Positions 44,839 through 52,050 of a DNA stretch of 64,000 nt are shown here, piece after piece (position 1 is the first letter of the stretch; the number at the start of each line of letters is the position of its first letter). The position numbers and the translations under genes were made by a program. The notes under the pieces were generated by a model. It did no database searches, was not told where the DNA came from, and saw nothing but the letters and a program-made list of their open reading frames with translations. Origin of the DNA: Thermus igniterrae ATCC 700962 (GTDB lineage Bacteria; Deinococcota; Deinococci; Deinococcales; Thermaceae). The stretch spans positions 103 to 64,102 of the forward strand of contig NZ_AQWU01000064.1 in NCBI RefSeq assembly GCF_000376265.1, in the 5' to 3' direction.

Positions 44839-45201
44839 TCAGGAGAGTATACCCCGAAGGAGGATTTCCCTCAAACGCTCGGGCTCCGCGTGGCTGGCGC
44901 AGCTTCCCGTGTCCAGGCAGAGGACCAGGTAGCGCAGGTGGGTCTCCCGCCCGCCCACGGGGTGGCGGAAGAAGCCCAGGGCGCTTCCCGAGAGGTGGCG
45001 GCGGCAGGCCTCGCACACCTGGGGGCTGCCGGTGGTCCCGGGCAGGGGCTCCAGGGTGAGGCGGAGCTCGGGGGGGCCCTTTTCCAGGATCACCACCCGG
45101 TCCAGCTCGTCCCGGTAGTAGAGGATCTCCCCGAGGGGGAGGAGGTCTGGGGGAGTGCCTGGAAAGAGCTCCAGGATCAGCTCCCGCTCTTCGTGGTCCA
45201 T
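44839..45201 (-). CDS. Small protein with C-terminal four-Cys motif (FBP/FusB-like?)
   Basis: 120-aa soluble protein. A possible treble-clef zinc finger is seen: CEAC near residue 63 and CLDTGSCASH near residue 94. The spacing and the LRYLVLCLD lead-in recall the C-terminal domain of FBP/FusB proteins, which bind elongation factor G. The N-terminal half (ERELILELFPGTPPDLLPLGEI) is unlike FusB. No function can be assigned. It is the last gene of the nfeD-to-dgkA operon, 4 bases after dgkA. The gfh1 promoter overlaps its last codons. Confidence 0.65.
   Translation of the reverse strand: MDHEERELILELFPGTPPDLLPLGEILYYRDELDRVVILEKGPPELRLTLEPLPGTTGSPQVCEACRRHLSGSALGFFRHPVGGRETHLRYLVLCLDTGSCASHAEPERLREILLRGILS
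44846..44874 (-). promoter_or_regulatory. Promoter of gfh1-lysS-CDF
   Basis: TTGAGG (44874-44869), a 17-base spacer and TATACT (44851-44846) form one of the best promoters in the window. It lies inside the 3' end of the preceding gene and gives a leader of about 65 bases. Confidence 0.65.
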
Positions 45202-45205
45202 GCCC

Positions 45206-45553
45206 CTAGCTTAGCCCAAGCCGGGCCAGAAGGGGGGGGAGGAAGAGGTAGAGGCCCACCAAGAAGGCCACCAGGCTGGCCAATAGCACCGCGGCCGCCG
45301 CGGTGTCCTTGGCCCGCTTGGCCAGGGGGTGGTAGACGGGGCTGGCCAGGTCGGTGAGGGCCTCGAGGGCCGTGTTCAGGAGCTCCAGGGAGAGGACCAG
45401 GCCTAGGAGGAGGAGGACCGGGACCAGGCCCACCCCAAGCCAGAAGGCCAGGAGGAGGGCCAGGAGGCCCAGGTAGACCTCTATGCGGAAGTTGCGCTGC
45501 ACCTGCCAGGCATACCGCACCCCCTCCCAGGCGTAGGCGAAGGAGCGCACCAC
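45206..45553 (-). CDS. dgkA: Diacylglycerol/undecaprenol kinase, DgkA family
   Basis: About 115-aa membrane kinase with three helices. The N-terminal amphipathic part is FAYAWEGVRYAWQVQRNFRIE and the family signature is ELLNTALEALTDL followed by HPLAKRAKDTAAAAVLL. Gram-positive-type members phosphorylate undecaprenol, feeding the cell-wall lipid carrier. GTG 45553 is taken as start (GTG 45550 is equally possible); the first codons overlap the ybeY stop. Longer in-frame extensions run inside ybeY. Confidence 0.85.
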   Translation of the reverse strand: MVRSFAYAWEGVRYAWQVQRNFRIEVYLGLLALLLAFWLGVGLVPVLLLLGLVLSLELLNTALEALTDLASPVYHPLAKRAKDTAAAAVLLASLVAFLVGLYLFLPPLLARLGLS

Positions 45554-45558
45554 GCCCT

Positions 45559-45975
45559 TTACAGGGTGAGGATCCTCTCTTGGACGCGGCGGAACCCTTC
45601 CCAATCCTCCTCCTTCTGGTGGTCGTGGCCCAGGAGGTGCCAAAGGCCGTGGGCGGCCAGCACCAGCACCTCCTCCTGAAGGTCCACCCCCCGCGCTTCC
45701 GCCTGTTTCCTGGCGGTGTCCAGGCTGATCCAGATGTCCCCCAGGTGGGGGGGGATGAAGGGGTCCCCGGGCTCGTAGTGGGGGAAGGAGAGGACGTCCG
45801 TGGCCTCATCCTCTCCCCACCATTCCCGCTTCAGGGCGCGCATGCGGCGGTCTCCTGTGAGGATCACCGTCACCCCCTTGTCCCCCACCCCCAGCTCCGC
45901 CATAAGGGCCCCCAGGGCCCGGCGTAGCCGGGGCACCAGACCCCTGGGGGGGCGCTTGTTAACCGCGATCGCCAC
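45559..45975 (-). CDS. ybeY: Endoribonuclease/16S rRNA maturation factor YbeY
   Basis: 138-aa zinc protein for 16S rRNA 3' end processing and ribosome quality control. The zinc motif is LAAHGLWHLLGHDHQKEED (H-x3-H-x5-H) and DEATDVLSFPHYEPGD is typical. GTG 45975 ([12 protein letters not shown]) gives the usual family start and overlaps phoH by 17 bases. ATG 45993 is also in frame. phoH and ybeY are often neighbours. Confidence 0.9.
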   Translation of the reverse strand: MAIAVNKRPPRGLVPRLRRALGALMAELGVGDKGVTVILTGDRRMRALKREWWGEDEATDVLSFPHYEPGDPFIPPHLGDIWISLDTARKQAEARGVDLQEEVLVLAAHGLWHLLGHDHQKEEDWEGFRRVQERILTL

Positions 45976-48004
45976 CGCGCTCGGCTTCCTCATAGGCCTT
46001 GATGATGCGGGCCACCAGGGGATGGCGCACCACATCGGACTCCTTGAAGTAGATGAAGGCGATCCCCTCAATCCCCTTGAGGATGCGGGTGGCCTCAATG
46101 AGGCCTGATTTCTGGTGCTTGGGCAGGTCAATCTGGGTCACGTCCCCGGTGATGACCATCTTGGAGGAGAAGCCCATGCGGGTGAGGAACATCTTCATCT
46201 GCTCCGGGGTGGTGTTCTGGGCCTCGTCCAGGATGATGAAGGCATCGTTGAGGGTGTTGTGGGTGAGGATGAAGTCCTCTGTCACGTAGAGGCCATCGGG
46301 GCTAGCCACCGTGATGCACACCGCTTCCGCTTCCCCGGTGGGCTCAACGGCCTCCACGAAACGCATGGGATGTATTCCCCCGGCTTGGGCGTAGATCGCC
46401 GCCTTCCGTGCCAAGCGGAAGGGGGAAAGGCCTGGGGGCAGGCGGATGTCCAGGACGTGGCTTTCGGCCGGGTGGAGCGCAGTCTGTCCCCGGGCCACGC
46501 CTGGGTGCAGGCGGTGTTGCGGCCGCACCCGGTGGTGCACCACGCCGCCCAGGGAACGGACCAGGAAGGCCACGTCCTGGGCTAGGCGGGGGGAGGAGGT
46601 GGAGAACTGGACCCGCGCCCTCCGCCCCGGCTGGACGTGAACGCTGCCGTCCGCGTCCAGAAGCCCTTGGAGCACGGCCAACCGCACCTCCCATGCGTTC
46701 CAGAGGTAGGCTTCCGGCACGAAGCGCTCCCTGGAGCGTGTTCCCCAGAGGCCTAAGGCCCGGAGGGCGGTACTTACCGGATTGCGGTTTTCCCCTCCCT
46801 TCAGGGTCAAGGTGGGGTCCGCGCCCCCCTTGGGGACCACCTTCACCCCCTGAAGCCGGGCGGCGAGGGCTTCTTTCAGCTCGGGGTCGCCGGTGCAGAG
46901 GGTCGGCGTGGTGCCATCCGTAAGGCACCCATCCCCCAGGAGGAGTCCCAAAGCGTAGGGGTCCAAGGGGACGGGGCGCCGCGGGAACTCCACGGGGGCC
47001 TGGAGCAGGGGGATTTCGTAGCGGTGCTGGTGGAGGTTATCCCGCATCTCCTCGGTGGTGACCAGGCGAGGAGGGCGCTTTCGCCTCCGGTCCCAGGGGG
47101 TGAGGACGGCCCAAAGGTGGTCGGCCGTGGCCCTCGTCTCCACGCCATCGCTAAAGCGGACCCGGTAGATGGGCTTGACCCCTTGGGGGTGGACGGCCAC
47201 CACCATCACCGGTACGCCATAGGCGCCCACCACCCAGTCCCCCGGCTTAAGCCTCCCCATGGGGCGGAAGCCTTCGGGGGTGAGCACCGGCGTGTCCACG
47301 GGCTGGGCCCTGCCCCGCATGAAGGCCAAAGGCGCCACCTCAATGATTCCCGACTGCAGGTACTGCTCAAAGCGCTCGGCGTCAATCATGTCAAAGAGGG
47401 CATCGTAGAGGGGGCGCAGGTAGGGGTCCACCTTGGCCTGGATGTCCCCCGGCAAAAAGCCCAGCTTTTCTCCAGCCTCCACCGCCGGCCGCGTGAGGAC
47501 GATGCGCTTCACCCGGCGGGCCCGCAGGTGGCTCACGGCCATGGCCACCGCCAGGTAGGTCTTGCCCGTGCCCGCCGGTCCCACCCCGAAGGTGATGTCG
47601 TGGGTGGCGATGGCCTCCACGTAGCGCCGCTGCCCCGGGGTCTTGGGCCGCAGGCGCCCGGGCAGGGCCAGCTCCGTCTCCGGGGTGGTGGCCTGGTAGA
47701 GCCCTTCCCCCTGGAGGGCCAGGCCCACCGCCTGTTCCAGGGTGGGCTCGTCCAGCTCCGCCCCCTGCCGCAGGAGGGCCAGGAGGTCCCGCACCACCCT
47801 TTCCGCCACCCCCACGGCCTCGGGGTCTCCGGAGAGCTCCACCTGGTCCCCCCGCACCACCAGCTTGAGGCGCTCGGGGAAGGCCTCCCGCAAGAGGGCG
47901 CGGAGCTTTTTTAGGTTTTTGTCCGCCTGGCCCAAAAAGGCCAGGGTCTCCTCGGGCTTCAGGGGGATTACCAGCCTCTGGGCTTCTTCAGGATTTCGTG
48001 CCAT
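45959..48004 (-). CDS. phoH: PhoH-like ATPase interrupted by an intein
   Basis: 681-aa precursor. The host protein (PhoH/YbeZ, 330 aa after splicing) is a predicted ATPase/RNA helicase that works with YbeY. Residues 1-232 hold the N-terminal KH-like region and Walker A ([13 protein letters not shown]). Residues 584-681 continue [18 protein letters not shown], with Walker B. Between MRGR and TLND lies a 351-residue intein that keeps the frame throughout. The break sits in the normally unbroken stretch before Walker B, so an unspliced protein should be inactive. The gene overlaps a small membrane protein gene upstream (37 bases) and ybeY downstream (17). Confidence 0.95.
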   Translation of the reverse strand: MARNPEEAQRLVIPLKPEETLAFLGQADKNLKKLRALLREAFPERLKLVVRGDQVELSGDPEAVGVAERVVRDLLALLRQGAELDEPTLEQAVGLALQGEGLYQATTPETELALPGRLRPKTPGQRRYVEAIATHDITFGVGPAGTGKTYLAVAMAVSHLRARRVKRIVLTRPAVEAGEKLGFLPGDIQAKVDPYLRPLYDALFDMIDAERFEQYLQSGIIEVAPLAFMRGRAQPVDTPVLTPEGFRPMGRLKPGDWVVGAYGVPVMVVAVHPQGVKPIYRVRFSDGVETRATADHLWAVLTPWDRRRKRPPRLVTTEEMRDNLHQHRYEIPLLQAPVEFPRRPVPLDPYALGLLLGDGCLTDGTTPTLCTGDPELKEALAARLQGVKVVPKGGADPTLTLKGGENRNPVSTALRALGLWGTRSRERFVPEAYLWNAWEVRLAVLQGLLDADGSVHVQPGRRARVQFSTSSPRLAQDVAFLVRSLGGVVHHRVRPQHRLHPGVARGQTALHPAESHVLDIRLPPGLSPFRLARKAAIYAQAGGIHPMRFVEAVEPTGEAEAVCITVASPDGLYVTEDFILTHNTLNDAFIILDEAQNTTPEQMKMFLTRMGFSSKMVITGDVTQIDLPKHQKSGLIEATRILKGIEGIAFIYFKESDVVRHPLVARIIKAYEEAERGGDRG
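46256..47308 (-). mobile_element. Class 3 intein with LAGLIDADG endonuclease domain
   Basis: 351 codons in frame within phoH. Residue 1 is Ala ([14 protein letters not shown]), not Cys or Ser. Block B reads [15 protein letters not shown], with Thr61, His64 and Trp66 (position B:12). Block F holds Cys331 ([13 protein letters not shown]). Block G is FILTHN with Thr349 and the terminal Asn351, and the +1 host residue is Thr. Trp, Cys and Thr at these sites are the known class 3 signature, in which the block F Cys makes the first attack. Between the splicing blocks are [10 protein letters not shown] and [10 protein letters not shown], the two LAGLIDADG motifs, so it may still home. Confidence 0.93.
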
Positions 48005-48372
48005 ATCACCCCTTTCAGGAGGCTTTCCCGGTCCGTAGTGATAAGCCTTTTCCTGGGTTTTTTCTGTGCAGTTTCCTCAGGGGCCGCCTCCCGGAAGCGC
48101 ACCTCCAGGGGGGTGCGCTCAGGGCTTGGGGCCCTTTCCAGGCTCTCTCCTTCCCGCTGGGGTTCCCGGGAAGGTGGGGGAGGGACTGCGGGCCTAGGTC
48201 TGGGCTTGGGCTTGGCCTTGGGTTTGGGGCGGGGAAGGGGCTCGGGGGCGGGAAGCTCCTCGGGGAAGCCCGGGGGGGTGGGTGGCGCCCCCCGGCGGCC
48301 TAGTCCCTGCAGGGCGGGTAGGATGACGAAGAAGAGGAGGAAGAGGAGGCCTATGAGGTCGTCCAGGCTCAT
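47968..48372 (-). CDS. Single-span proline-rich membrane protein, unknown
   Basis: 134 aa. The N-terminus [20 protein letters not shown] is one membrane helix. Residues 30-75 are a proline, lysine and arginine tract ([15 protein letters not shown]), and the C-terminus is a charged soluble segment ending [14 protein letters not shown]. No family is recognised. It overlaps floA by 4 bases and phoH by 37, which is tight packing for an unrelated gene. The shape suggests a membrane tether with a cytoplasmic tail. Confidence 0.65.
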   Translation of the reverse strand: MSLDDLIGLLFLLFFVILPALQGLGRRGAPPTPPGFPEELPAPEPLPRPKPKAKPKPRPRPAVPPPPSREPQREGESLERAPSPERTPLEVRFREAAPEETAQKKPRKRLITTDRESLLKGVIWHEILKKPRGW

Positions 48373-49346
48373 TCCTCACCCTCGGGCTTGGCGGCCCGGC
48401 TGATGGACTCCCGCATGTCGGTGTCCGCCTCAATGTTCTTCAGGCGGTAGTAGTCCATGACCCCCAGGTTCCCCTCCCGCAGGGCCTCGGCCAGGGCCAG
48501 GGGCACCTGGGCCTGGGCCTCCACCAGCTTGGCCCGCATGGCCTCCACCAGGGCCCGGTTCTCCTGCTCCGCGGCCACGGCCATGGCCCGCCGCTCCTCG
48601 GCCTTGGCCTGGGCGATCTTCTTGTCGGCCTCCGCCTGGTCTATTTGCAGCTGGGCGCCGATGTTCTTGCCCACGTCCACGTCGGCGATGTCCACGGAGA
48701 GGATCTCAAAGGCCGTGCCGGCGTCCAGGCCCTTTTCCAGCACGGTCTTGGAGATGCGGTCAGGGTTTTCCAGGACCTCCTTGTGGGAGTTAGCCGAGCC
48801 GATGGTGGTCACGATGCCCTCTCCTACCCGGGCGATGATGGTCTCCTCCCCGGCCCCGCCCACCAGCCGGTCAATGTTGGCCCGCACCGTGACCCGGGCG
48901 GTGGCCAGAAGCTGGATGCCGTCCTTGGCCACCGCGGCCACCATGGGGGTCTGGATCACCTTGGGGTTCACCGAGACCCGCACCGCCTCCAGCACGTCCC
49001 GGCCCGCCAGGTCAATGGCCGCGGCGCGGTCAAAGGTGAGCTTGATGCCCGCCTTGTCCGCGGCGATCAGGGCGTCCACCACCCGGTCCACGTTGCCCCC
49101 CGCCAGGTAGTGGGCCTCGAGGCGGTCCAGCCGCACGTCCAGCCCCGCCTTGGTGGCCTTGATCAGGGGGTAGATGATCTTGGCTGGGGGCACGCGCCTG
49201 AGGCGCATGGCCACCAGGGTGAGGAGGGGTACCCTGACCCCCGCGGCCCAGGCGGAAATCCAAAGCCCCACCGGGATGAAGCTGAAGAAGAGGAAGACGA
49301 AGATGAGCACCAAAAGGGCCAAAAAGAGCACGCCGAGTCCTTCCAT
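48369..49346 (-). CDS. floA: Flotillin-like protein FloA
   Basis: 325-aa membrane scaffold of functional membrane microdomains. It starts with a hydrophobic hairpin ([20 protein letters not shown]) followed by the band 7/PHB-like domain (about residues 60-230; [36 protein letters not shown]). An Ala/Glu-rich coiled coil follows ([19 protein letters not shown]). Length and order match Bacillus YqfA/FloA. It lies next to nfeD, its usual partner. Confidence 0.92.
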   Translation of the reverse strand: MEGLGVLFLALLVLIFVFLFFSFIPVGLWISAWAAGVRVPLLTLVAMRLRRVPPAKIIYPLIKATKAGLDVRLDRLEAHYLAGGNVDRVVDALIAADKAGIKLTFDRAAAIDLAGRDVLEAVRVSVNPKVIQTPMVAAVAKDGIQLLATARVTVRANIDRLVGGAGEETIIARVGEGIVTTIGSANSHKEVLENPDRISKTVLEKGLDAGTAFEILSVDIADVDVGKNIGAQLQIDQAEADKKIAQAKAEERRAMAVAAEQENRALVEAMRAKLVEAQAQVPLALAEALREGNLGVMDYYRLKNIEADTDMRESISRAAKPEGEE

Positions 49347-49347
49347 A

Positions 49348-50616
49348 TCACTCCTCCAACGCTTCTACCAAGACCGTGGGTCCCCGTATCTCCACCACCC
49401 GCACCGTGGTGCCCTTGGGGATGAAGCCGCGGTGGGCCACCACGTCCACCCGTTTACCTCCGAAGCGGGCCACGCCTCCGGGGCGGAGGTCGGTGATGGC
49501 GGTGCCCAACGAACCCACCTCCACCTCCTGGGGCCCCGCGTGCTCGGAGATGGCGCTTTCCAGCACCAGGGCCCGGGCGGGCCGGGTCCTGGGGAGGAAG
49601 CGGAACACGAAGAGGAGGCCCAGGCCCAGGGCGATCACGGCGATGGCGATCACCAAAAGGGCGTTTTCCCCAAAGGTGAAGTATACCGAGGCCAGGATGG
49701 CCCCCACCCCCAGGGCCCCGGCGATGCCGAAGCCGGGGAAGAGGAAGGCCTCGGCCAGGAGCAGGGCCACCCCCAGGAAGAAGAGGAGGAGCTCGAAGGC
49801 CCCAGAAAGCCCCGCCAACCACCCCCCGGCGAAGTAGAGGGCCAAAAAGACAAGGCCCAGGGCCCCCATCACCCCAAACCCCGGGGTGAAGAGCTCCAGG
49901 AGGAGGAGAAGAAGCCCTAAGGCCAGGAGGAGGCCGGCCACGGTGGAGCTGGTGAGGAAGCGGGCCACCTGGACCCGGGGGCCGGGCTCCAGCCGCTCGG
50001 TCTCCAGGCTGAACCCCGCCTGGCGCAGGGCCTCGGGCAGGTTGCCCGCGCGAAAGTCGGCCACCTTGAGCTCCACCGCCTTTTCCGCGGAGAGGGTAAG
50101 GGGTTCTCCCTTGGCGCTGAGGCCGGGCACCTCTATGGCGGGGTCCACCATGGCTTCGGCAAGCTCCACGGGCCGCCCCCGGGCCTCGGCCACCGCCCGG
50201 AACTTCCCCTTGAGGGCGGAGATCACCTTCTGGTCGGCGGCCTGGGGTTGTTGCAGGGGCAGGGCCACCACCGGCAGGGCGGCCCCGATCTCCGAGCCCG
50301 GCAGCATGGCGATCTGGCGGCAGGAGAGGGCGATGAGGGCCCCGGCGGAGAAGGCGTTTTGCACCACCGCCAGGGTGGGCAGGGGGGTCTGGAGGATGCG
50401 GTCGGAGATGCGGATGGCCGCGTCCACCCGCCCCCCGGGGGTGTCTATGAGGAAGACTACCCCCGCCGCCCCTTCCCGCTCGGCGCGGTCCAGGGCCTGC
50501 TCCACGAAGACCGCCAGGGCCGGGTCAATCTCTCCCTGGATGGGGATGAGGTAGGTCTTCCCCAGGGCCAGGGGGAGGAGGAACACCAGGGCAAGGAGCC
50601 TTTTCACCGTCCTCAT
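49348..50616 (-). CDS. nfeD: NfeD-family membrane serine protease
   Basis: 422-aa long NfeD. It begins with a signal peptide ([19 protein letters not shown]), then a ClpP-like protease domain (residues about 25-215) with the Ser in [13 protein letters not shown] and a candidate Lys in [15 protein letters not shown]. Four or so membrane helices follow, and a C-terminal OB-fold NfeD domain ([15 protein letters not shown] onward). Such proteases cleave stomatin/flotillin-type partners, which fits floA one base downstream. TATAGA lies directly before ATG 50616, so translation may start at the in-frame GTG 50607 instead. Confidence 0.9.
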   Translation of the reverse strand: MRTVKRLLALVFLLPLALGKTYLIPIQGEIDPALAVFVEQALDRAEREGAAGVVFLIDTPGGRVDAAIRISDRILQTPLPTLAVVQNAFSAGALIALSCRQIAMLPGSEIGAALPVVALPLQQPQAADQKVISALKGKFRAVAEARGRPVELAEAMVDPAIEVPGLSAKGEPLTLSAEKAVELKVADFRAGNLPEALRQAGFSLETERLEPGPRVQVARFLTSSTVAGLLLALGLLLLLLELFTPGFGVMGALGLVFLALYFAGGWLAGLSGAFELLLFFLGVALLLAEAFLFPGFGIAGALGVGAILASVYFTFGENALLVIAIAVIALGLGLLFVFRFLPRTRPARALVLESAISEHAGPQEVEVGSLGTAITDLRPGGVARFGGKRVDVVAHRGFIPKGTTVRVVEIRGPTVLVEALEE

Positions 50617-50669
50617 TCTATAGGGCCCGGGCGGGCAAGTGGGGCCGGGGCCACGGTATCTTGGAAGGG

Positions 50670-51464
50670 ATGCTGCGCCTTGCCGTTTTGGGCCATCCCG
50701 TGGCCCACTCCCTTTCCCCAGCCATGCACCGCCACGCCCTTCAGGGCCTAGGCCTTCCCGGCACTTACGAGGCCCTGGATACCCCCCTCGAGGCCCTGCC
50801 CGCCCGCCTGGCGGAGGTGCGCCGGGGCTACCGGGGGGTCAACCTGACCATCCCCCTCAAGGAGGCCGCCCTGCCCCTTCTGGACTGGGCCTCCCCCGAG
50901 GCCCGGGCCATAGGGGCGGTGAACACCGTGCTCCAGGTGGAGGGGCGCCTTTTCGGATTCAACACCGACGCCCCGGGCTTCCTGGCGGCCCTGAGGGCGG
51001 GGGGGTTTCCCCTGCAGGGCCCGGCCCTGGTCCTGGGGGCGGGAGGGGCCGGGCGGGCGGTGGCCTGGGCCCTGAAGGAGGCGGGCCTGGAGGTCTGGGT
51101 CTGGAACCGCACCCCGGAGAGGGCCGAGGCCCTGGCCCGGGAGTTCGGCCTCCGGGCCGTACCCCTGGCGTGGGCCAAGGAGGCCAGGCTCCTGGTGAAC
51201 GCCACCAGCGTGGGCCTGAAGGACCCGGAGGCCACCCCTTTGCCGCCGGAGCTTTTCCCGGAGGAGGGGGCGGCGGTAGACCTGGTCTACCAGCCCCTTT
51301 GGACCCGTTTTTTGCAGGAGGCCCAGGCCAGGGGGCTTGCCGTGCAGACGGGGCTTCCCATGCTGGCCTGGCAGGGGGCCCTGGCCTTCCAGATCTGGAC
51401 CGGCCTCCTGCCCGAGGCCAGGGGCATGGAGGAGGCCGCCGCGCGGGCCTTGGGGGAGGGGTAG
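50670..51464 (+). CDS. aroE: Shikimate dehydrogenase
   Basis: Reduces 3-dehydroshikimate with NADPH in aromatic amino acid synthesis. The shikimate-binding start is VLGHPVAHSLSPAMHRHAL, the catalytic Lys is in NLTIPLKEAALP, the Asp in FNTDAPGF, and the cofactor loop is VLGAGGAGRAVAWAL with WNRTPERA. ATG 50670 has GGAAGGG before it; TTG 50661 is in frame but less likely. 264 aa. The next gene starts at the following base. Confidence 0.95.
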   Translation: MLRLAVLGHPVAHSLSPAMHRHALQGLGLPGTYEALDTPLEALPARLAEVRRGYRGVNLTIPLKEAALPLLDWASPEARAIGAVNTVLQVEGRLFGFNTDAPGFLAALRAGGFPLQGPALVLGAGGAGRAVAWALKEAGLEVWVWNRTPERAEALAREFGLRAVPLAWAKEARLLVNATSVGLKDPEATPLPPELFPEEGAAVDLVYQPLWTRFLQEAQARGLAVQTGLPMLAWQGALAFQIWTGLLPEARGMEEAAARALGEG

Positions 51465-52040
51465 GTGCAGACCCTGGCCGGCTTCGCCGAGCACCAGGTG
51501 ATCATCCAGCGGAGCCGCTTCCTGGCCAAGGCCGCTCCCGCCGCCTCGGAGGAGGAGGCCTTGGCCTTCTTGGCCGCCCACCGGGAGCCCCAGGCCACCC
51601 ACAACGCCTATGCCTACAGGATAGGCCCCCTTTACCGCTTTTCCGACGATGGGGAACCCGCGGGCACCGCGGGCAGGCCCATCCTGCACGCCATAGAGGC
51701 AGCGGGGTTGGACCGGGTGGTGGTGCTGGTGGTGCGCTACTTCGGCGGGGTCAAGCTGGGGGCTGGGGGGCTGGTGCGGGCCTACGGGGGGGTGGCGGCC
51801 GAGGCCTTGCGGCGGGCTCCCAAGGCCCCTCTGCTGGACTGGGTGGAGGTGGCCTTCCGCGTCCCCTTCCCCGAGGTGGGCCGGGTCCACGGCCTCCTGC
51901 GCGCCCGGCACCTGGAGGCGGAGGAGGCCTACCTGCCCGAGGGGGTGCGCTTTGCCCTCAGGCTTCCCCAGGGGGAGAAGGAGGCCCTGCTGAAGGCCCT
52001 TTCCGACCTTACCCGGGGGCGGCTTTGGGTGGAGGGCTGA
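51465..52040 (+). CDS. YigZ/IMPACT family protein
   Basis: 191-aa protein of the UPF0029 family. The N-terminal IMPACT domain shows IIQRSRFLAKAAP, ATHNAYAYRIG, FSDDGEPAGTAGRPIL and VVRYFGGVKLGAGGLVRAY, which together define the family. A ferredoxin-like C-terminal domain follows (VAFRVPFPEVGRV). Its exact role is unclear; relatives bind ribosomes or nucleic acid. GTG 51465 abuts the aroE stop. Confidence 0.9.
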   Translation: MQTLAGFAEHQVIIQRSRFLAKAAPAASEEEALAFLAAHREPQATHNAYAYRIGPLYRFSDDGEPAGTAGRPILHAIEAAGLDRVVVLVVRYFGGVKLGAGGLVRAYGGVAAEALRRAPKAPLLDWVEVAFRVPFPEVGRVHGLLRARHLEAEEAYLPEGVRFALRLPQGEKEALLKALSDLTRGRLWVEG

Positions 52041-52050
52041 TTTAGCATGG

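Noticed and set aside
45976-46131. Longer start for ybeY
   Set aside because: Runs inside phoH in another frame; the family begins at VAIAVNKR.
45959-48004. phoH as a pseudogene or an insertion-damaged gene
   Set aside because: The insertion is in frame, without stops, and has all intein splicing blocks.
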